Counted from the stretch's first letter, positions 48,535-60,816 are shown. The stretch: 64,000 bases of DNA from Parasponia andersonii (GCA_002914805.1 JXTB01000292.1:122593-186592); one strand, 5' to 3'. Program-made: numbers and translations. Notes: generated by a model from the letters alone, not told the origin.

Positions 48535-49122
48535 CAGTGGAAGAGTCAAAAATTGTTTTCAACGGGGAAAAAGATAATTTTTTTTAAAATTCAATAATAG
48601 CATAAAGAAAAGGATCTAAATTATATAATAAAGTCTCCAAATGACAATAAATTATGCTCTTAAAGAATTTTTTTTATTTTAATAGTACTATATAATAATC
48701 TTGTTATTACATTATTAAAAATAAAAATTTCAAATATATGAAATCTTCATAAACATACAAACTATAAAATAATCAAAATTTTTAATTAGAAAATTGAATA
48801 AAAATGGAAGTTAAGTATTAAGCGAGTCTTAAGTTAGGAAAAAAAAAAATGACAATTCACATCTTACACAGGGATAAAAATGGAAATAAAAATCTCAAAA
48901 GAATCAAAGTAGAATAAAATCTTATACTACACTGAATTATGAAATTAGAAAAATTAAAGAGACATTGGAAATAATATCTCACGTATTAAAGTAAGGATAA
49001 AATATAAATAAAATCTCGATGGAGGCCAAAGTAGAAAATAAAATTTTAAACAGTACTAAAATATAAAATGAAAAATTTTTAGGAGCCTATAGCACCCACT
49101 TACCCCTCTGGCTCCACCTCTG
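48535..49122. mobile_element. second non-autonomous hAT-type transposon
   Basis: Flanked by a perfect 8-bp duplication GTTGCATG (48527-48534 and 49123-49130). Ends are CAGTGGAAGAGTC and, as reverse complement, CAGAGGTGGAGCC, close to the ends of the element at 17365. The 588-bp interior is AT-rich with no coding capacity. Confidence 0.8.
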
Positions 49123-49198
49123 GTTGCATGCAAAGAAGATTAAGTTTTCCTGATATATATCTACATTTTCTATTAAAAGTCATGAATACTTATGTATT

Positions 49199-50391
49199 GT
49201 CATGATCCCGTACCAGGAACTACTAGGATGAACATTGGACTGAGGACCCTAGCATGAGATCGCAACTTAAGATGTCTCTAAAAATATACAGATTAACAAA
49301 ATCTTTTTTTTTTAAATATCATTATAATTTATTAAACAGACTTACGTACAGTTGTCACATTGTCCCAAAACAATTTAACTTATATTAAAGAGTACTTTTC
49401 AAAATACTCAGGTTAGTCCCATGTAAATATTATTTGAACGATCGGCTTCAATACTCCCACTTACTCGTTAACCTTAGCTTTCAACGTCCTGCAGTATAAG
49501 AAAGACAAAACTTATGAGCTAGCAAGCTCAGTAAGGGAGTATGGTACTAACAAGATATTATGTAACATCTCAGATTATAAGTAAATAGTTAACACAAAGA
49601 TAGAATATAAATCATTCATCCCGGTGGTTTATTGACCACAAATAACTCATTATAACAACAAATATATATGCATGCATGCATGCCATGTCCTAGGGCCTAT
49701 GATAATGCTGTAGGCTCATGCTCATACATGTGGCTACCGTTTCTTTTCTCAGCCAAGGCTCAAGAGATTGTTAGCCAAACAATAAATCCTACCTAGGAGA
49801 AAGAGCTTCCAGACCCTTTTTGTAATAATGGTCCCTTACGGACTTGCAGTACCAATTTATTATGAATATTATACAACATATGCCATATATGTACCCTTAT
49901 AATGATCATATATTGCATGCTATTTTCTCTCTAATTACCGATGTATGAGTTTCAAACTGTAAGTAGATATCTCAAATATAGTATCCAAAGTGTATCAAGG
50001 TTGAAGCACGGTCAACCCAGATTGAAAGAAGCTTTAAAAAACCATATTCAAGATCTGACAAGGTTTGTTCGATCAAAAACAAACCAGGGAGAAACCGTTG
50101 TTTCATTGATAGCAACACTTTCGTATCTTAGAAAATTTATAAAAAAGTTGAATTCTCAATAGAGTGTTACAAATAAGGTCAATTCGGAAAAATCTAGGTG
50201 TCTGCAACAGCATGCTAAAATTTCAAAATATTTGGATAATTTTAAGGGGATGCAACATCCAAAATACCAAAATCATACTACGATAACCCCAAAAACTTTA
50301 TATCTCATTTTTCATCAAAAACTCAAAGCAAAACTATCCAAAATTACCCAAAATGCATTTTATAAGTTTTCCAAAATGCCAACCGGAGACG
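49199..50391. repeat. LTR-like sequence cut off by the right Tat element
   Basis: Begins TGTCATGATCCCGTACC, similar to the start at 45044. It carries a GAGCTAGCAAGCTCAGTAAG stretch that recalls the TGAGCACATGAATGCTCAGT region near 45580. It stops where Tat pol sequence starts. Tentative and fossil. Confidence 0.35.
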
Positions 50392-50411
50392 GATAGCAAT
50401 CAAAGGACCGC

Positions 50412-53400
50412 GTGCCAGCGTACATGAAGCGAATCGAAGAAGATTCTGATGGTCCGGATTCCACGATCGAAGAGCTGGTAGCGGCCCCTTTGAAAGAGGC
50501 AGAACCAGCGAAGGTGATTCTAATCGGGGCCTTATTATCCGAGGAGCAAAAGAATGAGATGTTGGGATTCCTGAAGCGGAACGAGAACGTCTTCGCGTGG
50601 TCCCACGATGATATGTCCGGGATAGACCCCACACACTCCTGCCACTGGCTGAACATAGATCCCCATTTCCCTTCAGTCAGGCAGAAACCCCGAAGGTTCG
50701 CACCAGAGAAAAACAGGGCGATCAACAAGGAGGTAGAAATGCTGCTGGAGAGTGGTCTGATCAGGGAATGCATATACCCGCGATGGGTCTCCAACCCGGT
50801 AGTGGTGAAAAAGAAAAACGGCGACGATCGTATTTGCATAGACTTCACCAACCTGAACAAGGCCTGCCGGAAGGATAGTTTCCTCCTGCCAAGAATCGAC
50901 TAAATGGTAGATGCGACGGCAGAATTTAACAGAATGAGCTTTCTGGATGCCTACTCCGGATACAACCAGATCCCCTTGTACGCGGAAGACCAGATCCACA
51001 TGGCTTTTATCACGGAGCGAGGTCTGTACTGCTACAGGCATATGCCATTTGGCCTGAAGAACGCGGGGGCAACCTACCAAAGGTTCATGAATAAATGTTT
51101 TCAGATTCTGAGGCAGCATCAGATGCGTCTGAATCCTAAAAAGTGTGCGTTTGGGGTATCCTCTTGGCAATTCCTGGGGCATATCGTGAGCCAGAGGGGT
51201 ATTGAGGCAAACTCGACCCAGCTGACCTCGATCGCGAATGTGCAGAGACCCTCGTCCGTTCGTGAGGTCCAACGTATGGCCGAAAAGATAGCCGCTCTCA
51301 GCCGATTCGTATCCAAGATGTCCGATGGATGCAAGCCTTTCTTCCAGTGCTTGAAGAAAAGCTCTACTGTCATCTGGGGGGAGGAACAGGATAGGGCACT
51401 GGCAGATCTCAAGCTGTATCTGAGTCACCCACCTATCCTGGATTCCCTGGCGGAGGGGGAGTGTCTGTACTCCTATTTAGCGGTGTCCGAGGTAGCGGTC
51501 AGCGCCGTACTGTTCATCAAGAAAGACAGTAAACAGAAACCGGTATTTTATATAAGCCACATGCTCCTGGATGCCAAAACCCGATACAGTATGGCAGAAA
51601 AGCTGGTCCTCGCTCTGGTCAATGCTAAAAAGAAACTCCGGCAGTATTTTGAGGCACACTCAGTCACTGTGTATACGGATTTCCCCATCCGTCAAATCTT
51701 GGCCAAACCAGACCTGTCGGGACGACTGACCAAATGGGCCATCGAGCTGGGGATATACGATATCGAGTATCAGCCTCGAACGGCAAAGAAAGGACAAGTC
51801 ATGGCGGATTTTCTGGTGGAAATTGAATCCTTTGGCGAGTGGCATGACCCGAATCAAATGTCTTAACTTCACCCCCCTTCAGCCTGGATGCTCTACACGG
51901 ACGGATCCACGAATGCCTCAGGGTCAGGTATCGGGATAGTCTTGCAGACCCCAATGGGTCTCAGAGTTGAGAAAGTATTGAGGCTCGGCTTCCAGGCGAC
52001 TAACAACGAGGCAGAGTACGAGGCACTGTTGCAAGGCCTTGAGCTGGCACTACACTTCGGAGTAGAGGACATCGCCTTGAAGACTGACTCGCAGTTGATC
52101 GCAGGTCAGGTCAGGGGAGACTTCGAAGTAAAAGAACCGAGGTTGCACAGGTACTTCTCTAAGGTAATGGGGGCAAAAGCTCGCTTTGGCAATTTCAATA
52201 TCGAACCGATCCCCAGGAAGATGAACCAGAGGGCTGACGGGCTAGATAAGAGTACATCAATCGGGGACACCGCCGAAAGCGTAGAAGTTCTCTTAGAAGG
52301 CGGGAGCATGGAGGACCCACGCAGACCCCTGTGCACCATGTGTTCGCAACCGGCGCTGCTGATGAAGGGTGGATGAAACCCATCACACAGTATTTTACCT
52401 TGGGAAACCTGCCCGCAGACCCCCGGGAAGCAAGGTCAGTCAGATTAAAGGCTGCCAGGTACTCAATGATGGGTGAAAAGTTATACAGGAGATCGAAAAT
52501 GGGTCTGATGCTACGCTGCATAGGCCCCGTCGAAGCACAAAAACTGATGGAGGAAATCCACNTGGGGGCAAAAGCTCGCTTTGGCAATTTCAATATCGAA
52601 CCGATCCCCAGGAAGATGAACCAGAGGGCTGACGGGCTAGATAAGAGTACATCAATCGGGGACACCGCCGAAAGCGTAGAAGTTCTCTTAGAAGGCGGGA
52701 GCATGGAGGACCCACGCAGACCCCTGTGCACCATGTGTTCGCAACCGGCGCTGCTGATGAAGGGTGGATGAAACCCATCACACAGTATTTTACCTTGGGA
52801 AACCTGCCCGCAGACCCCCGGGAAGCAAGGTCAGTCAGATTAAAGGCTGCCAGGTACTCAATGATGGGTGAAAAGTTATACAGGAGATCGAAAATGGGTC
52901 TGATGCTACGCTGCATAGGCCCCGTCGAAGCACAAAAACTGATGGAGGAAATCCACGAGGAAGTATGTGGCAACCACTCTGGCGGGTGCAGCCTCGCCCA
53001 CAAGGCTCTAACGGCCAGATACCTTTGGCCATACATGATAGCGGAGGCAGCCAAATTCGTAAAAAAATGTGATAAATGCCAGAGGTTCGCCCCGATGAAA
53101 CGTCAGCCTACAGAGATTCTTCATTCGAACATAACTCCTTGGCCGTTTGCCAAGTGGGGTCTAGATATCGTCGGAGAGCTCCCTAGAAGTCCAGGAGGAA
53201 AGAGATACGTCCTGCTGGCCACGGACTACTTCACCAAGTGGGTAGAGGCCGAGGCCTATACGACAGTTAATAAGGCAGACACGATTAACTTTATCTGGAA
53301 GAATATAATCTGTCGATTCAGGATCTCGAAAGAGATACACGCCGACCATGGCACGCAGTTCTAAAATGCTAAGCTCAAGGAGTTGTGCGAGCTGTATGAT

Positions 53401-53990
53401 ATAAGGCTCAGTTTCTCTTCCGTGAACTACCCTCAAGGGAATGGCCAAGCAGAGGCGACGAACAAAGCCATATTCAACAACATTAAAAAGAACTTGTAGG
53501 AGGCTAAAGGCAAGTGGTTAGATGAACTGTCAGCCGTTGTGTGGGCCCATCAAACCACAAAGCGGAGGCCTACTGGGAGAACGCCATTCACCATGGTCTA
53601 CGGATCAGAGGCTGTGATTCCGACTGAGGTCGGCCTCCCGACCCTCCGCTCCGAAGTGGTAAAAGATGCCCCTTTAAACGAGCGTCAGTTAAGCCGCAAC
53701 ACAGACCTCCTGGAAGAACTGAGAAACATGGCCTTTGTCCACCTGGCTTCATACCATCAGCAGGCTAGGTCCTACTATGTGAAAAAGGTTAGTGCCCGAC
53801 GATTTAATGCTGGGGATTAGGTCCTGAAAGCTAGAACAGGAAATTCCTCGAAACTGGACTCCAATTGGATCGGACTCTATGAGGTGATCAAAGCGCTCGA
53901 TAATAGCGCGTATGTCCTGAAAGAACTCAAAACGCGGAAAAATATGCCGAACACGTGGAACGCTCAGCACTTGAAAAAGTATCACGTGTA
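50412..53990 (+). pseudogene. pol relic of the right Tat element
   Basis: Reverse transcriptase about 50600-51250 (VVKKKNGDDRICIDFTNLNK, FLDAYSGYNQI, HMPFGLKNAGATYQRFMN), connection and RNase H about 51350-52376 (MLYTDGSTNASGSGIGIVLQ, TNNEAEYEAL), integrase zinc-binding region about 52960-53090 (HKALTARYLWPYM, FVKKCDKCQRF), catalytic core about 53140-53600 (FAKWGLDIVGELP, DYFTKWVEAEAY, HADHGTQF) and C-terminal segment to 53990 (SYHQQARSYYVKKVSARRFN). Fossil copy. Confidence 0.85.
52168..52956. repeat. perfect 394-bp duplication on both sides of a single N
   Basis: Bases 52168-52561 and 52563-52956 read the same throughout, separated only by N at 52562. An identical direct copy joined by one N is the signature of overlapping contig ends left unmerged at a gap. 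A biological tandem duplication is less likely. Confidence 0.85.
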
Positions 53991-54079
53991 AGGCACATAC
54001 ATATGATGTAAGACTATGTGAATGCCTATGTTGTTGAAAAGCCTAAATCTTAAACAGGTCAAGTTCTCTTTTTCCGCAT

Positions 54080-55010
54080 AGATTTATCTTTGGGGTTACT
54101 ATGGAAAAGGGGTCTGCCCACAGCGGCAGACCCCACACACTATTCACGCGTGAGACCCATATGAGCGTTCATATTATTATAAAACTTAATTCCGAAACAG
54201 GTTAAGGTCTTCCAGAAAAGGGGTTTGCCCTTACTGGTAGACTCGACGCTTCAGTTGCGCAGGCGAAAAATAGCAGGCTACTACGGAAGAGGGTCTACCC
54301 ACAGCGGCAGACCCAACGTTTTGTTTGCGCAGGCTAAAAATACTACCAGATTGCCACGGAAAAGGGCCTTCCACAGTTGCGGACCATACGCACTATTCGC
54401 GTAACCAATGCTCATTCTATGAGACTCACGTTGCTCGCCGACGACCTAAGAAAACGTGCGAAGAGGAAATAGCTGTGCAACAAAAACTTGCCAGCAGACC
54501 TCAAAAATGCTCGCATTATGGGACTCACGTCGCTCGCCGATGACCCAAGAAAATGTGTGAAGAGGAAATAGCTGCGCAACAAAAACTTGCCAGCAGACCT
54601 CAAAAATGCTCGCATTATGGGACTCACGTCGCTCGTCGATGACCCGAGAAAACGTGCGAAGAGGAAATAGCTGTGCAATAAAAACTTGCCAGCAGACCTC
54701 AAAAATGCTCGCACTATGGGACTCACGTCGCTCGTCGATGACCCGAGAAAACGTGCGAAGAGGAAATAGCTGCGCAACAAAAACTTGCCTGCAAACCTCA
54801 AAAATGCTCGCATTATGGGACTCACGTCGTGCATCGACGACCCGAGAAAACGTGCGAAGAGGAAATTGCTGTGCAACCAAAAACTTGTCAGCAGACCTCG
54901 AAAACAATCCTACTTTGGGAATCGAATGGTGCAATAAAACACTTGTCGATGACCCAAGAAAACGTACGAAGAGAAAGGGGGTGTGCAACCCAAAAGCTTG
55001 CCAGCGGACC
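54080..55010. repeat. tandem-repeat spacer of the right Tat element
   Basis: At 54100-54400 about four units of 80-100 bp carry GGTCTGCCCACAGCGGCAGA-like partial palindromes. At 54410-55010 five to six units of about 100 bp recur, with GTGCGAAGAGGAAAT near 54456, 54556, 54656, 54756, 54853 and a diverged one near 54964. The unit matches the 111-bp unit of the left element in reverse complement. Confidence 0.9.
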
Positions 55011-55312
55011 CCCCAAGGAACACTTTTAGCTACATGAAGAGCTAAAAGAAAGTAGGGTCGGGATCCACCCATTGGAAGTGGACCCTCTCTAAGGAATGTT
55101 TTGGCTACACGAAGAGCTAAAGGGAAATAGACTCTAGCCAGGGGATGATTTATTTTTGCATGATCAGGGTGTGAACGGATTTGGAGTCTACCCGTTGGAA
55201 GTAGTCCAGAACCAAACCAAACGTGAAGACAGAAATCAAGATTAAAACCTGTTTATTATGTCCTAAAAATACAAAGCGCGTGGTTAATAGTGGTGAGCAC
55301 TCATGAACCCTA

Positions 55313-58300
55313 CTTGCAGGATACAGGTCTAGAGCGGACTCTTAAGGAGACGTCAGAGTGATAATGCCCTGTTTGTTCCCGGTAAGAGCCAAGCCCAAGC
55401 CTTCTCCTTTGCAACGACGGGTCCAAACAATGGTCGACCAATCCTTGGAGCTGGTTCCGAGCACGGTCCCACTTGGGGTCGGAAAAATCCAGCCACACGC
55501 GCGGGTCGAACTCTGCCAAAACAAGTTATAACAAGAGTTATGCCTCCATGAAACAGGATGATTCAAAACTTGCACCCCTATCTCCGGAACTAATCTTGGC
55601 AGTCGTGACCCGAGGAAGACTCATTAATAGTCCGAAATCGAGTCCATACAATTATTTATACAGACGGTCGGACGCGGTCAACAAAGAAAAAGAAAACAGA
55701 CTAAAAAGAATTGCACGGTTCTTATTATTTGTTTGAAGGATTACAACGAAGGTCAACATTACAAATGTACAAAGTTAGAGACCCTAGTTACCTCCGTCCA
55801 TGGGAGCGCGGCCAATCCCGGTGCTTGGACCGGCCCCGGTGGAGGGTGGCGTGACCGCGCCAGACCCTTCACCGGTTGAGACCTCAAGGCTAGGCTGAAT
55901 GTCAAGGGCTTCCGGAGTTCGATCTGGCAGACCAGAAGCAGGGATAAGCTCTATGGCACCATGAGCAGATGTAGAGGACCCGTCTTTTTTCGCGGCAAGC
56001 ATCTCCAGCACGTCAGCTGGGTACGTGATACTGATCTCGTCCCCGAGCTACTGCATGTAGTGCTTGACGGAGTAATGGTCCCTCTCGACGCCTTTCTGAT
56101 CGTCAAATTGGTCTGGCGTCACCATCTCAGCGTGGTTTTCAAACTCTCTATTCTCCCAGCCAGACCTGTAACTTTCCGCAGAAAGGACGTCCACTTTCTG
56201 CGTCTACCTGCCTCTGGTACCTTGTTTTTAATTTCTCCGCGTCCGCCAGCCTATCCTTCAGCGCCACCAACCTGAGCTCCGCCTACCGCTGCGAAAAGTC
56301 GACCAATAAAGAGTTAATACCAGCGAGGTCCTTGCAGTATTTATGAGACATCTCCACCTGAGCACCCATCAGATTTTTGTGATCCAAAAAGAGATATCGG
56401 TTTACCTCATGGGACCGGTCAAGTCTGCGTTGCAGAGAATGGGCCTCTAGCTTTGCTGCCACCTTGGCGTTTCTCGCTTCCTTGGCGTCTTCAATAGCCT
56501 GGTCACGAGTAATGAAGGCCAGTCCCATCTCTGCCCCCGCGCTCTGTAACTCTTGCTCCTTGATCCTCAGCTCGCTCTAGGCCAGTCTGGCGGCTTCGGA
56601 TTGGACAAGTTTGTCAGCCTCCGCCTGAGCCAGTCTCGCAGCCAGCTCCTCGCGTCTGGTCCTCTCGACACTTAGAGTGTGAGCCACCACGCTGCTGACC
56701 CTCGCCTCCTCGAGGCTCCGATATATATCGAAGTCATACCTCAATTCGGCAAGGGCGGCCTCACTGCGCTCGGCCAGTGCAAAGCTGGCACTCAGCTCCT
56801 CGGTCAAATCTCTGACACGAGCAGAGTAAAAGAACTTGATGGCAGCCAGCTGCAAGTTAAACAACAAAGGGGGAGTCAGCGTTTAGCAAAGATGTTGAAA
56901 AACATAGAAGTAACCGAATAGAACAAACATGTGCGAAGGTGCGATTGCTGACAAGCTTGACATTCTCCAAAGAAAGTGCCTCCAGCTCCGGCTCTGTGAC
57001 TGGACCCTCTCTTTGGGTGTCGCCCGTACCTGGGGAACATGGCCCCGTCCCGTTGGCCGCAAAGGCACACTCTCTGCCCACCGGGCACGCCTCCAAGGCA
57101 ATGGCGATGGGGACTGAGGGAAGTCCAGTGCCATCAGGAGCACCATCGGCCACGGTGGGAGGCGCTGCATCTCCTCTGGGCAGGCCGCTGTGTACCGACC
57201 TTTTTCTCCTTAGAAGGGTCAGCGTCACCCCATCGTCGTCACTGTCAGACGAGGGGGCGACCCTACCCCTCTTCTCCACCCGGCCCTCTTCTTCGTTGGA
57301 CGAGCCGACCTCGCATTGCCGCTTTGTGGGGACCGGGGGAGGGGAGGATAGTCAAGATTTCAATCTCGGAGTTCCCCCACTGAGCTCGGCGATCTCTCCA
57401 CCGAGGCTAACAGCACTCGATTTCGAACCAGAGTCAGGGGTGGACGAGATTGCTGCAGCAGACCCCCCAGCCGGACTCAGCGTCGTCTCTTCCCCACGCA
57501 CGATTCAGGTGTTGGAGCGGGGGACCGCTGGCTTTTCTCCTCCTGAGTGCACCACGGGGCACCGGCCAGCGGGTGCCTTGGCGTGAGCCTTATGTGCCGC
57601 GGCTCCCCCCTTGACGGGTGAGGGGCCAGCCGACGGGCTCGTCTCAGAACCTGCGAAGAATGATTAACGAAATTAGCTCACGGCCGCAGTCTGACCCACA
57701 AGGCTCAAGGATGTGAAAATGAACTTACCCCTAGCCCTCTTGGGGGCGGTGTTTTCTTTCTTGCAGAGCCTGACGCACTCTTCGGCCACAAGCCTCACGG
57801 CCTCCTCGAGCTCGTGGTTGGACGGTGCCACCAGATCGTTGGTGCCTGCCAACTGGCTTGAAGCCATAACCTGCCGACTCACCACGGCGATCCGGTCATT
57901 TTCGTCTCGGTGAAATCGGTTCAGGGCAGAGGCGTCGAGTCGGCTCTGCATGTGTTTGGTGATGACCCAGGTATCCAAGGGGAATGGGAGGTATGAAACC
58001 ATCATGGGCATCAGGTTCATCGTTAGGGGGTTGAGGACAGCCTGGATGTGCCTGCACTCCCCGGGAGAGCCGAAGATTATGATCCCCTCCAGGCCTTTGA
58101 GCTGCCCTGCCAATAAATGCGGCTCAAACCTGTTCTCTTCTGCCGAGGCTGCACAAGACAAAATAACATGAGCAATAATATCGGGAGAAGGCGCAGACCT
58201 AAAAATCACGACCTAACACTTACTCTGCAGAAAGGTTGAGGGAACTTGGAAATGCTCTCCATTCACCCAAGGGGAGCACCACGCCCCTCCAACGGCGTAT

Positions 58301-58767
58301 AGCCTGGCGTAAGAGTCCCATTGTTTGTCCGACCGTGGCAACCCCCAAAAGATGTGACGTCCTGGTAGCAGTTGGAGGTAGAAGGTGGGGTAGGAGCCTT
58401 TCTTGGGGATGAGGATAAGTTTATAAGCATAAAAGACTACCTCCATGTCAATATGCATGTTATAGATAACTGAAAGGGCGGAAAGCCCCATCAGAATCAT
58501 GATTCCATTTGCATTCAGCTGCATCAGATGGATTCCCGTCAGAGCAAAGAATTGGTGGATCGGGGGAGGAAGAGGGAATCGCAGTCAGTCCAGATACTTT
58601 CTGCCCAGGATGATGGAACCCTCGGGGGCACAAGGACGAAGATACCAGTCCGCAGGGCCCTCAACCCGTTGTAGCGTCACTCCTCCGGGGAGGCAAAGCT
58701 ACCTCCTCAGTGAATCCAGCTCTGAATCCACAACGGGGTACAATTCCTAGTTTTGACTTGAAGCCAT
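55313..58767 (-). pseudogene. antisense multi-exon gene of the right Tat element (Transposase_28-like plus coiled coil)
   Basis: Starts at ATG 58767-58765 (MASSQN) and runs opposite to pol. The N-terminal region at 58600-58230 has the Transposase_28 type pattern (QLNANGIMILMGLSALSVIY, FYLQLLPGRHIFWGLPRSDK). The middle is proline/serine-rich and acidic near 57280. A coiled-coil region lies at 56860-56060 (AAKLEAHSLQRRLDRSHE), followed by a last conserved block at 55519-55313 (NQLQGLVDHCLDPSLQRRR). Apparent introns with GT-AG ends lie at 58223-58149 (75 bp) and 57728-57651 (78 bp), with acceptors at 56850 and near 55520; all have counterparts in the left copy. Function unknown. Confidence 0.7.
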
Positions 58768-58889
58768 TGTTCCGAAATATGACTGAAAGAGTGAAAGTCT
58801 TTAGAGGGGAAGGAAGCAGAAACCCTAGGATTTTATGAGGCTAGAATGATTGAAGATTTTAGTAAAGTGGCAAATGAACACAATTGCGG

Positions 58890-58898
58890 CTTTTATAG
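58890..58898 (-). promoter_or_regulatory. TATA box of the antisense gene in the right Tat element
   Basis: The minus strand reads CTATAAAAG, 123 bases upstream of the ATG at 58767, followed by a leader with CTAGGGTTTCTGC and pyrimidine-rich sequence typical of plant 5' UTRs. The site lies between the gene and the LTR, so it is separate from the LTR promoter. Confidence 0.55.
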
Positions 58899-59088
58899 AG
58901 GGGGAGCCAAAGAGTTTTTCTGGAAAAGAGGAGAATAAGGGAGACCGAACAGTCGGAACTTCGAAATTCAAACAGATTTCGTGATATGGGATGGCGTGCC
59001 TCCGCATCGGTAAGAGGGGAATCACGTGCATCCCCTAGATTGGAGGAACGGAGAGACGATTTCCCCACTTGATGGATACGAAACCGTC

Positions 59089-59109
59089 AAGTAGGGAAAT
59101 GGGGACAGT
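59089..59109 (+). promoter_or_regulatory. polypurine tract of the right Tat element
   Basis: The purine-rich AAGTAGGGAAATGGGGACAG directly precedes the 3' LTR start TGTGGGACCC, as expected for plus-strand priming. Confidence 0.55.
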
Positions 59110-59999
59110 TGTGGGACCCGTTCCTAAGTCATACGCCACGTGGATGGCCGAGCAGTTGGACAGGTCACAAAAGGGGTCTACCATCCGACAGGTATCGAGA
59201 GTGATTAGTTAAAGGCCACGCGGGTCGCACGTGATTTCACAATCGGCCATTGGGCCATCCGAAGTTAGGGCCGAGCCCATCACAGACCCTGGACAGTCTC
59301 GGCCCAGTCCGACCCTTACCTCGATAGCTGGAGGGGTCGAAAGCCCCAAGGGTCTTCCACCTGAATACAATGGCCTTTACCTTGACAGTTGGAGGTTCGG
59401 AAGCCCCAAGGGTCTTCCACCTGAATACAATGAAAAGCAACTCACGACTCCAGACCCAGACAGAGCATTTAATGCGATCCTGGGTAGGCGTGCGCAAGGG
59501 GCAAGCCGTCCTGACAGAACGACCATTTACCCAAATCTCACCCCTGACAGATTCAAGCCGTATGAGGCAGCAGAAATCAGGCTACGACGATACAGAGGAG
59601 ATCACGGAAATCTCGGCCCGTGACTTCTGGAAAAGGCTTTGAGCAGAAAGGTACTCAGTCCTGAGATTGAGACCCGCATGGTTCACGATCTCAGGACTAT
59701 ACATATATGAGCTATGTGTTCCCGAGAGGGGCATGTACGCTTACAGAAAGAAATATATAAAAAAGCTTATGAGCAAGAAACAAACATACACTCATACAAA
59801 ACTAATTCTTTGCTACCCTGTATCAAACATAGACCACTGACTTAAGCATCGGAGAGCCTTTGCAGGTAGCTACTCCCGCTTCTCTGACCCTGCTTGGAGT
59901 TCAGAGTACTTTGAGATAGCGAGGACACGTGGACAGTTGGAGAATACAGCATCAGCGGTTCAGAAACACTTGAACGGCTGGTGAGAAACCGCTCCAACA
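59110..59999 (+). repeat. 3' LTR of the right Tat element
   Basis: 890 bp, starting TGTGGGACCCG and ending CCGCTCCAACA. It is homologous to the LTR at 10121-10931. A 40-bp internal direct repeat is visible (GAAGCCCCAAGGGTCTTCCA near 59340 and 59400). The outer flank is CCTTG at 60000-60004; no matching copy is expected because the 5' end is missing. Confidence 0.85.
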
Positions 60000-60782
60000 C
60001 CTTGTAAGCCGTTAGATAGTTAAAAGTGTAAATCAAGATTATGATAGGTGGGAAGGAGATTTTCAAAAGTTATATAGCTAATCTCCTCGTGAAGTGTTCC
60101 TCCCATACCGTCTCCTCCAACCTCTCCTCTGTCCACCTATCCATTCGTTTTCTCGCCACCACCATTATCAAGTCGGCCCGGATCTACGGCATTATTGTAA
60201 CTTTATTGTATGATGCGAAATTAGTTCCAATGAAAATTTATATTCGTTTTATATATTATGATGTGCGAAAGTCTATTGGATGAATAACTTCTGGGGTTTG
60301 ATTTTTTTCTCTTGATTTATGGGGAAGAAAAAAGGACTTGGTTCTTTTTTTTTTTTTAATTGAGTTTTTATTTTGTTTTTAATCTTATTTATCTTCCTAA
60401 TTACACGCCTAAATTAGCTAATGCGTTAATGTACCCAAAAATCCTTCATGCAACGTAGTATGATCTTACTTATAAAAAATATATATATATATATATATAT
60501 ATATGGGTGCTTAAAATACACGCGCGCCACGTATATTAATGTGAATTCTGAATGTAATTTGTGTGTCTTTGTCGTTATCTTAAATCATATAGTAGTTTTT
60601 CCATCACTTACCTGACAAAGAAGTGACTAGTGATTTTAGAGGTACGAGGGCCAAAATTGAAACTTTTGATGATTCGGGTGTAACTTGAAACAAATATACA
60701 TAATTGGAGGGGAAAAGTAAAAAAAAAAAAAAAAAAAAAAAGTCCTATAATTTAATAGCAGATTCCGTCATTTATCTCATCC

Positions 60783-60816
<34 letters not shown>

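Larger units (their letters stand above)
50392..59999 (+). mobile_element. Tat-lineage Ty3/gypsy retrotransposon, right copy, 5' part absent
   Basis: Reads left to right: pol 50412-53990, tandem repeats 54080-55010, an antisense gene 55313-58767, polypurine tract near 59089-59109 and 3' LTR 59110-59999. The 5' LTR and gag are absent. Sequence similarity with the left element begins at ATAGCAATCAA near 50402. Domain order and spacer organisation equal those of the left copy, but the orientation is opposite. It is a broken fossil with several breaks, better preserved than the left copy. Confidence 0.9.

Noticed and set aside
54412-55072. Open frames up to 208 codons with repeated segments on both strands
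   Set aside because: Products of the 100-bp tandem array in the right Tat element.
60478-60505. (AT)n run as a possible TATA box for the trihelix gene
   Set aside because: It is a plain dinucleotide microsatellite 420 bp from the start codon; similar runs occur across the window.
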